64,000 nt of DNA from Telopea speciosissima (lineage: Eukaryota > Streptophyta > Magnoliopsida > Proteales > Proteaceae). Position numbers and translations under genes: made by a program. Positions 21,443 to 32,581 of this stretch are shown piece by piece (within the stretch, counting starts at the first letter, position 1; each line of letters starts with the position of its first letter). Below the pieces are notes generated by a model. The model saw only the letters and a program-made list of their open reading frames with translations. It was not told the DNA's origin and made no database searches. The DNA is taken from the NCBI RefSeq assembly GCF_018873765.1, contig NC_057926.1, positions 682,001-746,000 on the forward strand, read 5' to 3'.

Positions 21443-22079
21443 GTTATCATTTTTTTTGTCTTATTATATTTTTCTTTTCTATATAAGGAGAGTAGAAAAT
21501 ACTATCTTCACACATTTTAGTTTAAATACAATGAATTTTTGTCTTATTATGAATTTTCTCATTGGCTTAAGATAAAGTAGGATTCATGATTTTAAGACTC
21601 GGAACATAGAGAATTGAGAGAGATAGACACATCAATAGGGAGTTTGTAGGAATCAGGACTTCGAACAATGTACCAAGAGCTACAAAGAGCAAAAGAGTAG
21701 GGGTGGATGCATGCAATAGTTTGGACAAATTGTCAAGAGGTTGTAGAATGGCTCAAGCAAGCAAATATGAAAGGGTGGCATTGGGAGATATTAATTTATT
21801 GTAGGATGTTTCGAAGCTTATGGAATGTTTTGAAGTTGTACATTTTTAAAAGAAAACAAGGGATGAGGTATCTATTGCCCATAAGTGGGCAGTGAAGTCA
21901 AGGTTGTGTAAGCTCTCGACTTCAATTTTTAAGAATGTAGAAACTGCTCTATTGATGTTGATATGGATAAATATTGACCCTATGAGTAGTCGCCACGTGG
22001 CCTGGAGACAACTGTCAAATATCCTCCTTAGTTTGTGGAATCCACTACTTTCCATTTTTACATCAAGATCCTCCTCCTA
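21443..22079. other. AT-rich spacer, possibly including the start of a Tat LTR
   Basis: No gene recognised. The right part may already belong to the LTR that ends at 22440, but its left end could not be placed. Confidence 0.35.
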
Positions 22080-22640
22080 AATGGCTTGGGAAAGCTTCAC
22101 CATAGTCAGACTTCCCCTCCAGGACTCTTCAAGATGATTTCCTTGCATGGTAGACTCAGGATTTACCTACCTTACAGAGAAAACCTACCATCGTAGGATC
22201 CGAAACACCACCTCTCAACAAGAACTCTAGTATCATCCTATAAATATATTGGCGAACCTCCAAGGATGGGATCAAATACACTTTTAATTCCTTGCACCGC
22301 TACTTTGCAAATTCGTGTTGTTGTCCTAGAAACTGACTTAAGCATCAAAGAGTCCCCACCAGTGGTTTCTTATGCTCTTTACTTCTTAATCTCGCAAAAA
22401 CGCTTGTCCACGTTACCCTAGTCAGTTTTTGGCGGCAACAATTGACACCATCTGTGGGAACGACTGCAAAGTAATTGGTCTTTAGCTCAAAACCATGGTT
22501 AAGACTAGAGCCACCACTTCCTCTCATCTTGACCCTCAAAAATGCAGGATCAGTCTCTCGCGCTCCCGTCATACCAAGCATTCCTGTGGAAAACCTCGAT
22601 GGAGGAGCAGACTCAGGAGGCAATAGACGACAAGATGCAA
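22080..22640 (+). mobile_element. 5' end of a third Tat relic (LTR end, PBS, gag start)
   Basis: The right part of an LTR with CTATAAATATATTG near 22240 and the Tat-like phrase AAACTGACTTAAGCATCAAAG near 22330, ending CAACA at 22440. A mutated primer-binding site follows (ATTGACACCATCTGTGGGAA, compare 3221-3240 of the complete element). A gag-like start MVKTRATTSSHLD lies at 22495. Similarity stops near 22640, where the minus-strand LINE begins. The rest of the element is missing. Confidence 0.65.
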
Positions 22641-22745
22641 CCTTTTTAATACAAGTAGTTATCTCATTCCATATCATATTAGTGTCTCCATGAAAGTCTC
22701 TCTTTCCTTGTTTAACCACTTCATCAAAATGATTTCAAAGTATCT
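22641..22745 (-). pseudogene. RTE-type LINE fragment, downstream piece
   Basis: The minus strand gives HFDEVVKQGKRDF, then HGDTNMIWNEITTCIKKV, the segment that follows the endonuclease domain in plant RTE LINEs (craniofacial development protein 2-like annotations). In a normal copy it continues the piece at 24776-25600. It ends at the Tat relic near 22641. Confidence 0.6.
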
Positions 22746-24775
22746 CCTTTCCAACTCCATGTGAGGGACAAACAACCATGGCCGGGGTAAATCGCCATGT
22801 GTCCTCCACCCCATCCCTCTTTGGGGAAGAAATAGAGATGTGAATTGAATGTAAGAGCCACCACCTAGAGGAGGGTCTAGGACCCATAATGTAAAAATGA
22901 CTCTCTTGTAAGGATCTTTGAGGACAGATCGGTCCAATGGTCTGGGTAAGGGTCATATTTATGGTCCGAGAAAGGTACTAGGCACCCCAGTCCGACTGGT
23001 CAAGCCGGTCTTCCTATTAATTGGCTAGGTAGGAGTGTAGCATGCTTTTGGGTGTGAAGGCAATGCATAAGAAATGTAAAATCTAAAGTACAAGGATGGG
23101 TAAGGGAGCATAACTGGAAGTTTGGCTACATGGTAAAGGTTAATATATAGGAAAGTAAAGAAAAATAATAACAATAAGGTAAGGTAAGACTAAGCATATG
23201 ACAAACATGTGATGTGAGTGATGAACATGGAGAATCGTGATAAACGAAGTGAAACTAATATGCATGAACAAGATGGTAAAATGTAACGTAAGAACACAAA
23301 AGTGATAGATATATGGACGAGGAAGAAAAGCCTAGTCTACAAGCAAACATGCAAAAATAAGACGTAGTGATGTGAAGAGATGTGAACTTAATAAGCATGA
23401 ATGAACATATAGATTGGGAATCATGGATGAATGAAAGCATGGACATAGTGAACACTGCGTAGTAAGGGCGAGACATGGAATAAAAATATATCAAATCATA
23501 TGAACATGATAGACAAGAAGCGAAAAGAGGGAAATGCATGTGAATCCTAACATTAAGGGGGTGAGGATCATGTGTGGAAAGATAAATAAGGAAGTAAGAG
23601 AAAACAATAACAAGGATGTGTGTGATCACCATCTAGAAAGATGAGATCACACACCCCTTTGCTTAGATGCAAAACAAAAGAGAAGAAGAAGGTGATAAAA
23701 TCGGTTAAACAAAGTAAAGAGGGAAAATCTTACCTAACTAAAGAAGCTCGAACTGAAGAAGGGTGGAGGCTTCCCTTTGTGACTCAAGGGAGAGGTGTTT
23801 GGAGGTGGTGTTGCCATTGGTATGGGTTGCTCTTCTTCTCCTTTGGACAACACTTTGTCATAGTACTCAAAAATCACCAAGTGTAGGTGTTTTTAAGCTA
23901 TGAACTAAGAACTAAAAATCTAAGGACCCTCCTCAATGTGAGAGCGGTTGTAATTATAGTTGTAGAGGGATGTGTGCACTCCCAAATTCCTGTTTGGACC
24001 ATAAGTTTGATCTAGATCACTAGTGAAGCGTCAAAATAGGTGTCTTTGAATCGACGGTGGGTGTTTGGTTAAAGCTACGGCCAATGTGGTGTGGGCAAGT
24101 GGTTTGTTGCCAAAGTTAGGGTTTCTCGGGGCCTAAGAGAGCCAAAATGCGCATCCAAGTTGCCAAATACGAACTTGTTTAGGAAAGGAAGTGAAATCAG
24201 AGTTAGATATGACAAGTTTGTGTGTCTCAGATTTGCACAGAATAAACATTGAAGTGGGATCAAGTTGATATCAAGGAGGGGGTACGTCGACATCAAGTTG
24301 TTGTCAATGAATAACTATTGACTTCGGTGGGGGTATTTTTGGATGTTGGTTGGAATGATTTTGAGTGTCGAAGGGGAATAGACATTCAAACAACTCTGTT
24401 CGACATTGAAGAGGGAATGGTCAATGTTAGTGGAAGGTAAGGTCAATGTCGACTTAGGGCCTTCGAATGTCGGTTCCAGGTTTGAGTGTATAGGGCTTTT
24501 AGGGTTGTCTAGGCTGGTTCTGTGCTGAGCCAGACTGGCTCCAAAGTGGACTGGGTCGGGGCTAGCCCTTCTAGGGGTAGTTTGGAGTGTCTTGGGGCTC
24601 TATTTTTTGCTTCAGTAAAGGTTTGCGAGGTTTTCCCTCTCAGGGGTGTTATGGGTGAACGATCTGTGGATAAAGTCAAGAATTGCACATTTGCGCTACA
24701 ACTATAGATACATCAGCTCTACACCATGGAGGATGCTCATCATCGTCACGAGAAGCCTCCAGGGGGAAATGACAA
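22746..24775. other. 2-kb unassigned block between two halves of an RTE LINE
   Basis: No coding domain recognised on either strand. The left part (22830-23010) contains phrases such as AAGGTACTAGGCACCCC that I associate loosely with untranslated regions of large gypsy elements; the right part (24290-24660) repeats GTCGACATC/GTCAATG words. It appears to be an insertion into the LINE, but I found no convincing target duplication or terminal repeats. Confidence 0.4.
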
Positions 24776-25600
24776 AATGAGATGTCTACACTCCACCACC
24801 TTATCCTAGGGAAAATAGGCTCAACTTTCTTACGATTCTGTGTAGTGAGGCACATATCTATGGCCATTAATCTATGTTGGGTGGTTAAGGTCTCCCCTGG
24901 TATAACCTTACAATGCTTACATGTCTATCAGACTTTCTTGTTAGGAAGAAATCTATTTGACTACTATTATGTCCAGTTTTGAAGGTAACTAAATGATCAT
25001 ATCTGTTTTCAAAGTAAGTGTTTACAATGGATAAATCATAAGCCACAACAAAATCCAACATTGAGATCCCTTTCACGTTTCTCTCTCCAAAAACATATCC
25101 TCCATGTACACCTTCATTGCCTCAACGATCTTTACCAACATGTTCATTCAGGTAACCTCATATAATAATCTTTTCTCCTTTACTAAAACCTTGAACTAAT
25201 CCATCCATGTGTTCCCAAAATTGTAACTTATTACTTTCATCCAATCCTACATGAGGTGCATAGGCGCTAATTATATTGGCAACCTCTTTCTCCAACACAA
25301 GCTTGATGGATATAATCCTATGTTCGAATATTTTAACATCCACCACATCATTCTTTAATTCTTTATTTACTACTATACTCACTCCACTTCTATTACTTTT
25401 ATCGTTGTATACCAAGTTTAAAGTCGTCTAACTCCTTTGATTTTTTACCCTTATCAGGGAACACCCTAGCATAACATTTATAGTATAAGGTTGTGGAATC
25501 CATGTAAAAGGGTTTAGTTATGTTTTTTTTTTTTTTGCTAGCTGCCGACTTGATGCATCAACCCTCATCCATTATCTGGCTTGGGACCTGCAACAAACAT
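24776..25600 (-). pseudogene. RTE-type LINE endonuclease domain
   Basis: On the minus strand, 25440 down to about 24890 translates to an endonuclease/exonuclease/phosphatase-type domain. Readable motifs in order are SGVSIVVNKELKNDVVDV, VANIISAYAPHVGLDES, FWEHMDGLVQGF, LDFVVAYDLSIVNTYF and SQIDFFLTRKSDR. It continues to VIPGETLTTQHR and PRIRWW near 24790. The 5' untranslated part up to about 25600 contains GAGGGTTGATGCATCAAG, resembling the 5' leader of plant RTE LINEs. Frameshifts make it non-functional. Confidence 0.78.
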
Positions 25601-26162
25601 TGGCAGAGTTTCATTATGGACTTAGTTTTTTGTTTAGTTCTGTCACTTAATTGGATTAAGCCCATGAACATATTAAACTAAAATATAAATAAAATCCAAC
25701 CCATTAACCCATAACCTAACTGAAACCCATCTTTTTGTTTCTCTTATACTTCTTCCCTACAAAACCGTCGTTGCAACTCTTTCAACAACCCCCTTTTATT
25801 GTTAATCATTCATCTTTGTAGGTCAAACCATAGAGTAACCTCGGTGTACCAGAGATCGCCTAGTGGCAAGCACGATCCTGCGGGCCGCATGCCTGCAGCC
25901 ATGGGCTGATCTATGATGGTAAGCCTGCAACCAGCAGGTGCAGCCGACAAAAACAAGAAGAAGGGACGAGGTTGTCATGGTCCTTCATGCGGTTATGATT
26001 TACTCATGGGGTTTTGGGTTTTAATGTTGCTTTATCCACCATGACTGCTGCCTTATGTCATTCAACAACACACAAACACAAAAAAAAAAAACCGATTTTG
26101 TTGGTGTTTCACTTTTGCCCGCCATGGCCGCTGCCTCATGGTAGTGGCTAGAATCATTGTAT
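25601..26162. other. Spacer before the Mutator-like element
   Basis: No gene recognised. Mixed AT-rich sequence with a GC-rich patch at 25860-25950. Confidence 0.4.
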
Positions 26163-26171
26163 TATTATTTT

Positions 26172-26366
26172 GGGAAAATATCACGTACCTCCCCTGAGGT
26201 ATGACTTATGTACACTTTCATCCGTGAGGTTTGGGAAATTCCACGTACCTCCCCTGCTTTCCAAACTAAGTAACAAAAACACCCACTCCGTTAATTGTAG
26301 ATGTTAAATGTTAGAATTTTTATTTAAGTGACCAAATTGCCCTCATCTTCTTCCCCAAATCGTTTA
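26172..26366 (+). repeat. Left terminal inverted repeat of the Pack-MULE
   Basis: Begins GGGAAAATATCACGTACC and pairs with the reverse complement of 27550-27743 through CTTCTTCCCCAAATCGTTT. Confidence 0.9.
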
Positions 26367-26687
26367 GGGTTCCAAACCCTTCAATCCTAAACGTGAAAGC
26401 AGGAGCTGATTCCGGCAATTAAGGAATCCGGCGAAGGATCCGACTGAGGCAAAGAATCGTGGCAGTGGTTCCAACCTTTGTGCCGCGACCCTCCTTTCAC
26501 TGCTTTTAAAAAAAAAAAATTTTGCAACTTGCTGCCCACTTTGTAGCAGCGGCCAAAACAGGAATCGTGAAAAACCCTACCGCAGGTCTCCGGCCACCAT
26601 TAATTCGGTAACGTGTACAGTTACCGGCATCTCAGGCCAAGGAGAGTGAGGCTTCTTCATCAAATAGTTGCAGCAACAACAATGACG

Positions 26688-26851
26688 ATGGCAACCACAA
26701 CGAACCCAGACGGGCAGAAACGGTTCAAGACCAAATTCAATTAGGAGCAGAAGGAGACGATGTTTGCTTTCTCGGAGAGGTTGGATTGGAAGATGCAGAA
26801 GAAGGATAAAGAATTGGTGGAGGAGTTCTGTAATGAGGTTAGTGTAAATCA
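26688..26851 (+). pseudogene. Captured ZF-HD homeodomain fragment
   Basis: The plus strand at 26688 reads MATTTNPDGQKRFKTKFN, a TAG, then EQKETMFAFSERLDWKMQKK and DKELVEEFCNEVSV. This matches helix 1 and helix 2 of the homeodomain of plant ZF-HD (zinc finger-homeodomain) transcription factors (family pattern KRFRTKF..EQKEKM..FAER.GW..QK). The recognition helix (WMHNNK) is missing: similarity stops near 26851 and unrelated or intronic sequence follows. The dimerising zinc-finger part is not seen. An in-frame stop makes a protein unlikely. Confidence 0.82.
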
Positions 26852-27280
26852 AATAAAAATCGAATGGATTTTGGTTTTCAATTTGGCTGGTTTGAAAAAG
26901 AGGCTTGTATTCGATTTTGGCTTTGTACATCTTGAACAGAACTCGAACATCCTGATTCGAATGATTCTCAATTCCATCGATTCTACTCCATACCTACTGA
27001 AACCATGCTCCCACAGTCCCCCTCGTCACTCTTTACCCTTTTCGGATCTTAAGACGCCACTGTAGAAGAGAGAAAGATTTCTTTTCTTTTCTCTTCTCGT
27101 CTCTGTTTGTATACTTTGTATCCATTAATCTATTCTTGACTCTTGTCTGTACTGTATTCTATGATTGACTAATTTATCGACAAGCAAGCTTCGAATTAGA
27201 ACGAATTAGGGTTTTTATGAACCCTGATTGGCGTTATTTTTTCATATATAGTCCATTATGTGATATTTGCAGAGCAATGA

Positions 27281-27400
27281 TTGAGTCCTCTCGTCACAGG
27301 AGTCTATCTCTCTTGCATCGTATCTGCAGCGTCTGACGATCCAACCCCATCTCTTGCAGGCTTCCAAGCTGTTCTCTTAGTGCTCTACGCGCACTTTCAC
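27281..27400 (+). pseudogene. Captured Hyccin-like fragment
   Basis: The plus strand reads GVYLSCIVSAASDDPTPSLA followed by GFQAVLLVLYAH. The GF.AVLL.LYAH pattern resembles plant Hyccin (FAM126) proteins, which are thought to help tether a phosphatidylinositol 4-kinase complex to the plasma membrane. The match is from memory and short. Sequence after YAH diverges. The preceding 27060-27290 looks like UTR or intron, ending in a TTTGCAG acceptor-like site. Confidence 0.5.
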
Positions 27401-27549
27401 GGGGATCTGATGTCAGCATCGCAGTCGCCGGAGCACGGCAATCCTTCGCCAGTAACATGCAGGCCGTCGGTCCTGTGGTTTGGACGCCGCTAAAGGCGGC
27501 AGTGGGGTTTTGAAACGCTAAAATGGGTTTAAGGTTTTATGTTTTGCGG

Positions 27550-27743
27550 AAACGATTTGGGGAAGAAGACGAGGGTAATTTGGCCATTTAAATCAAAATT
27601 CTAACGTTTAACGTCTACAATTAACGAGGTGGGTGTTTTTGTTACTTAGTTTGAAAAGCAAGGGAGGTACGTGGAATTTCCCAAACCTCACGGGTGAAAG
27701 TGTACATAAGTCATACCTCAGGGGAGGTACGTGATATTTTCCC
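27550..27743 (-). repeat. Right terminal inverted repeat of the Pack-MULE
   Basis: Inverse copy of 26172-26366, ending CGTGATATTTTCCC, followed by the TATTATTTT duplication. Confidence 0.9.
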
Positions 27744-27752
27744 TATTATTTT

Positions 27753-28272
27753 TTATATAATAATTTTTGGATAGATCATGTCGAACTCATACTTAGATTC
27801 AATTATATACCATTTCATATATGTTTAATGTATTTTTCAGTTTTCCTTGTAGTAGCATCCACCCTTTGAAAAATTTTGGATTTGTTTTTTAAAGCTCTAT
27901 TTTGTCACTAGCCATTAGTCAATTCCAATTAGACCAAAACTTGACACTCAGATAAGGCTAATGGTGCCTACCAGCCCATTAAATTTGCCACATTGGTTTG
28001 CCACATGGTAGGAAATGCATACCACCCACACTCAGACAAAGACACAAAGGGGACGAAATGACCGCCCCGCCCCCTGAACGATGAAAATTCTACACTCCAA
28101 GATGACAATGTGTGCTCTTATTGGCCTTGTGCACGCAGGGGCCACGCTCCCTCAGAGAGAACACTGACCCTATAACTTGTCAAGGTTATTTCTGAAGAAA
28201 AAAAGAGTTGTTATTAGTTGACAATTTAGGTGATAGTGTTGAGAGTTTTCAAATTACGTTGCAAATAATAAA
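27753..28272. other. Spacer
   Basis: No gene recognised. The segment 28030-28160 has phrases (GACAAAGACACAAAGG, GCACGCAGGGGCCACGCTCC) that look like a repeat end, without a partner found. Confidence 0.35.
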
Positions 28273-28440
28273 TTTTTATCCTCTCAAGTGCAATGCAATG
28301 CCCAGTACACCTTTAAAATGCATCCAACGATGGCCAAGAACATGTTCTAGGGTTTTTATCCTCTCAGGTGCAATGGCCACCATCAGATGCACTTTAAATG
28401 TGCATCGGGTAGTGCACCACACTTGAGAGGATGGAAATCC
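28273..28440. repeat. Small foldback (MITE-like) repeat
   Basis: TTTTTATCCTCTCAAGTG at 28273 is repeated directly near 28353 (TTTTTATCCTCTCAGGTG) and inverted at 28420-28432 (CACTTGAGAGGAT). The 168-bp segment could fold on itself. No clear target duplication was found. Confidence 0.45.
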
Positions 28441-28572
28441 ATAAATAATAATAGAAAGTTTCATTGACCGATGGAATCGGATAGTGTTAATTAGGAGGTA
28501 CTATCTATTGAGTAATGGCTGAAAATTTTTCTCACCAAATGGAAAACTCAAACTCTAAATTCAATTCAATGG

Positions 28573-30745
28573 TTGAAAGAAGGCGATCTCAACACCAGAT
28601 TTTTCCACGCCTCTACAATTCAGAGAAGGCAAACAAACAAGATCTTAAAGCTTCGGCTTTCGTCGAGTGCCTGGACTCAATCTGAGTCAGAGGTATATCA
28701 ACTCCTTCATGACCAATTTAATGCTTTATTTTCTTCAGAAAATATTGACCATGAAGCCTTGCAATTTGTATTGAATTTGATCCAACCATCTGTTCCAAAA
28801 AGCTCAGTGATGCCTTATCCCGACCCCATCTTTGGAGGAGATTAGGAAAGCCTTGTTCTCGATGGGGCCCCTAAAATCTTCAAAGCCGGATGAGCTTCCC
28901 CCGACCTTTCACCAAAAATATTGGGAAATTATTTGTGTTGATCTTTATGATTTTGTTTCAAACTTTTTTTAGAATAGGTCACATGCCCAGTAATTTAAAC
29001 AATACCCTGATTTGCTTAATCCCAAAGATCCCAAGCCCGGAGACCGTCAATCATTTTTTACCGATTAGCCTATGTGGCGTTACCTTCAAGGTCATTACTA
29101 AAATTATGGCTGATAGGCTTCATGGAGCCCTCACTGATATTATATCTCCGAACCAATCAGCCTTTGTCCCCTCAAGATTGATTTCAGACAATGTTCTTAT
29201 GGCCCATGAGATGTTCCACTACATCAAGAAGCGGAAAAAGGGAAGCAAAAAGCTCATATCCTTGAAGCTGGACATGGAGAAGGCTTATGATTGCCTCGAA
29301 TGGAGTTTCATTGAAGAAGTGTTGCTGAAATTGGGCTTTCACACCAAGTGGATTTCTTTAGTCATGGCCTGCATTAGATCGGCTAGTTACAAACTCTTTG
29401 TCAATGGGGTAATCCGAGACTCTGTCTTCCCATTGCGAGACATTCGACAAGGGGACCTCCTTTCTCCAGCCATCTTCATCTTGTGCTCGTAAGCCCTATC
29501 ATCTATCATCCACCATGCAGATGAGATGATTTTGGTTAGAGGGATCAAGGTTCATAATAGAGCTCCTCCACTTTCTCATTTGTTATTTGTTGATGATTGC
29601 TTGTTGTTTTCAGAACTTAAGCTTAATGAAGTGTGCAACCTCAAGGATTGCCTTGATATCTATTGTGAGGCCAGTGGACAAGCCATAAATTCATAAAAAT
29701 CTTCCATCTCATTCAGCCCAAACACCCCTCCTAGATTTAAAAGGTGGATCTCAACCGTTCCTAACATTCATTATGGAGAGGGGCCTTCCAAATACTTGGG
29801 ACTCCCAATAGAGTTTGGGCTTTCAAAGACTCAGGTTTTTAAGAATGTTAAAGAGAAAACGGCTAGCCGGTTACAAAGTTGGAAACACAATCTCCTCTCT
29901 CATGCGGATCATGAAGTCATGTTGAAGTCAATGGCTCTTCCCCTATCCAACTACCCTAGGTCTCATTTTAAACTCCCTAAGACCATCCATAATCACATAG
30001 AAAAAGAGGCTTCTAACTTCTATTGGGGAAAATTTGATCAAAGCAACAAAATCAATTGGATTTCTTGGGAGTGGCTTTGCAAGTCAAAAGAAAGAGGAGG
30101 CTTAGGGCTTAGAGACACGACTCTTCATAATCGAGCCCTATTATCAAAAGTCACATGGCGGCTATGGACTTAACCAGATTCTCTTTGGGGACATTTTATG
30201 AAAGCCACTTACTTTCCTCGGTGCACCTTCAATTCCTATATGCCAAACTTGGGCACCAACCATCATGGGCTTGACGTAGCATCCTTGAAGGGCGCAAGGT
30301 CTTGGAAGATGGTCTGATTTGGAAGATTGAAACAAGTGCGAATGTCCATATCTGGGAAGATCAGTGGGTATCATCTCTTCCTGATTTTAAAATCAAACAC
30401 CCCAAGCCGGATGGATGCACACTCTTAACTGTGGCTGAGCTGATTGACGAGGAAAATAGAACTTAGAATCGAGTGCTTATTAATGAGGTTCTCCAACCAT
30501 CTGATGCCAAAGCTGTCTTAGAGATCCAGCTTAGTCTCTTCCCTCAGAATGATACCCAAGTTTGGGGCACTGCCAAGAAATGGAGTGTTCTCTACTAAAT
30601 CAGCTTACCATCTCTTATGTAATCAAGCCCAACTGTCTTTGGAGTCTAGAGCTACAACTTCTCATTGTTCCACTGGAGAGGAAATCCATTCGGATGTATG
30701 AAAAAGTATATGGAACTGTAGAACTCATCCAAAGATAAAGCACTT
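28573..30745 (+). pseudogene. LINE ORF2 relic: reverse transcriptase part
   Basis: Begins KEGDLNTRFFHASTIQRRQ, the segment before the RT in plant L1 ORF2. The RT follows: LICLIPKIPSPETVNHFLPI near 29009, QSAFVPSRLISDN near 29158, LKLDMEKAYDCLEW near 29264, RQGDLLSPAIFILCS near 29449 and the catalytic FVDD (LLFVDDCLLFS) near 29590. The C-terminal part (YLGLPIEFGLSK, NFYWGKFD, WISWEWLC, GGLGLRDTTLHNRALLSKVTWRLW) runs to 30170, and the zf-RVT linker to PKIKHF at 30745. Several frameshifts and stops (for example 28843, 29490, 30171) break it. Confidence 0.85.
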
Positions 30746-30748
30746 CTT

Positions 30749-32579
30749 TGTTGCATATGGGTTGTCATTGTTGGCAATCAAGCACAGAGCAATGATGAGG
30801 TGGCCAGTCTTGAGGCTATGACAGTGTTCAGTGGCTTAGAAAATGTTGTTGGTTGCAGTTCAGAGCATTACAAGCATAGGTAGCAGCGATACAAAGTGTT
30901 TGGAGGCTTATGGGTTCCTATTTCATAACTCACCGCGGCTGTATTACCTTCAGGTATTTTTTCAGTGGGTCCTGCATCAGAATTTCAAAGAGGTTTGAAC
31001 TAGAAAAAGTTAGTTCGTCGAGTCCTCTTTCCAATGGTTCAAACGGTTCATCAATTCGACGTCAAATGAGGGAGTTATGATTTTTTCCGTTTGAATGCGC
31101 AAATTAGAAGCAAATCTGGAAAGTTGGATTTCAAATTTTGCTCTCGGCCAGCAGCTTAAGATCACTTTTTGGTCTCAGGGGTTTACATGCAAATAAATTT
31201 AATTTATGTCTATGATGACATAAATAAGTAAAGTTAGAGGGGCTCTTTTTAAAATTATCAAAGTTGAAGAGATTTAAAAAAAAAAAAAGGAAATCATTAC
31301 TCTCCCACGTGAAGGTTGTGAATGGATGAGTTAAAAGCTTTTCAAAAAGTCTTTGATTCCATTTAATACCATTTGATTGGTTCTTCAAAAAGCACTTTGG
31401 AAACTGTGCCAATCTCTCTCTACCTTAAGAGAAGTATTTTAATCAATGCTTGATTGAAGATTCCTTTTATGTAAATTCCATTGGCCCATCTAAAAAGGGC
31501 TGTTTAGTCTTTTACTTGATCTTTTGTAGAAAGAAGAGAGAAATGGTTCTTCTTCTTCTCTAAGTGAAAAAGGAAGCTACAGAACCGTGGAGTGGTAAAG
31601 AAAAAAAAGGAGAAAGGAGAGGGAAGAAAAAGAGAAGAAAAGGAAAAAAGAAAGAGGGGTTTTTGCTTGAAAAATAGAGTAACCAAATGGGTGAAGATGG
31701 AATCTGATTTCTCTCTCTACATTTTTATTTTTGAAGAAATAGAAGGCTATTGTGGGGTTCCATCAAGCTGGTTCTCAATGGTTTTTGAAGATCTATTTAT
31801 GGAGAAATTGGGGTTTTTGATTGGTTCTTGAAGAAATACAAGAAGAGGAAGAGACAAGAAGAAAGGAGCAATCTGTGATCCCCTTATGGCAGTGTGCACT
31901 TGAAAACCTAAGTCTCTCATTGCAAGGGAAGAGTTAGTAGTTCCAGTGGGCTCCATCACATCTGAGATCGGTACAGGCAAATGGTTGTAAGGCTTCCAAT
32001 CTTCCATTTTTCTTTGTGATTGTCTGTGTTCTCTATTTTTACTAGTGTTAGGTGATACAAGTTGATAACCTAAGCTAGTCTGAGTTTATTTGTAGGGTAT
32101 TGATATAAACCCAACTCTATTGATTTTTGTCTTGTATTTAGTGGGTGCTAAATACTGGGAGTGGGTGCTCTCAGGCATTGGGTACTTTTTGTACTGGCTT
32201 AATTGCCCTCTCAGTTCTATGCTGAGAAAATTTGGGTGTGGGTGCTCCCAGCTGTAGGTGCAGCGAAGTTGAGTATTTGAGCAAATACGAAGCCCATAGT
32301 GGCATTGCTCCGTGGATGTAGGCAACTTGCCGAACCACGTATACCTTGTGTTGTGCGTGTGGATTTTTGCATTATATCTTTATTGTTGCATTTGGAGTGT
32401 GTGGGCTGCAGAATGGGTGTACACACTTGGTAGAGCCTTTGAGTCTGGCTGGGGTGTGTACACGACCTTGTAGTTTATTTTCAGATCCGCCCAGTAATTA
32501 CCAGTGCCAAGTGGCGAAGAAATTGAAAAATTTACATCACTGATTCACCCCCCCTCTCAGTGATAGCCATCGAACAACA
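30749..32579 (+). mobile_element. Solo LTR (probable copia) inserted in the LINE
   Basis: An 1831-bp LTR-like block, TGTTG...CAACA, with no internal coding sequence. It interrupts the LINE codons for KHF|LWRAC. The 5-bp target site TTCTT (30744-30748) is duplicated as ATCTT (32580-32584), one mismatch. The right end carries GATTCACCCCCCCTCTCAG, a phrase typical of the 3' end of some plant copia LTRs. A solo LTR arises by recombination between the two LTRs of a full element. Confidence 0.78.
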
Positions 32580-32581
32580 AT

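Larger units (their letters stand above)
26172..27743. mobile_element. Pack-MULE (Mutator-like element with captured gene fragments)
   Basis: A 1572-bp element with long terminal inverted repeats of about 195 bp (26172-26366 and 27550-27743, roughly 93% identical by eye), flanked by the perfect 9-bp target duplication TATTATTTT (26163-26171 and 27744-27752). A 9-bp duplication with long terminal repeats is the signature of the Mutator superfamily. There is no transposase. The interior carries pieces of two unrelated host genes, so it fits the Pack-MULE definition. Confidence 0.88.

Noticed and set aside
23255..23632. 125-codon minus-strand open frame
   Set aside because: Low-complexity hydrophobic translation of AT-rich DNA with no recognisable domain, promoter or homologue known to me.
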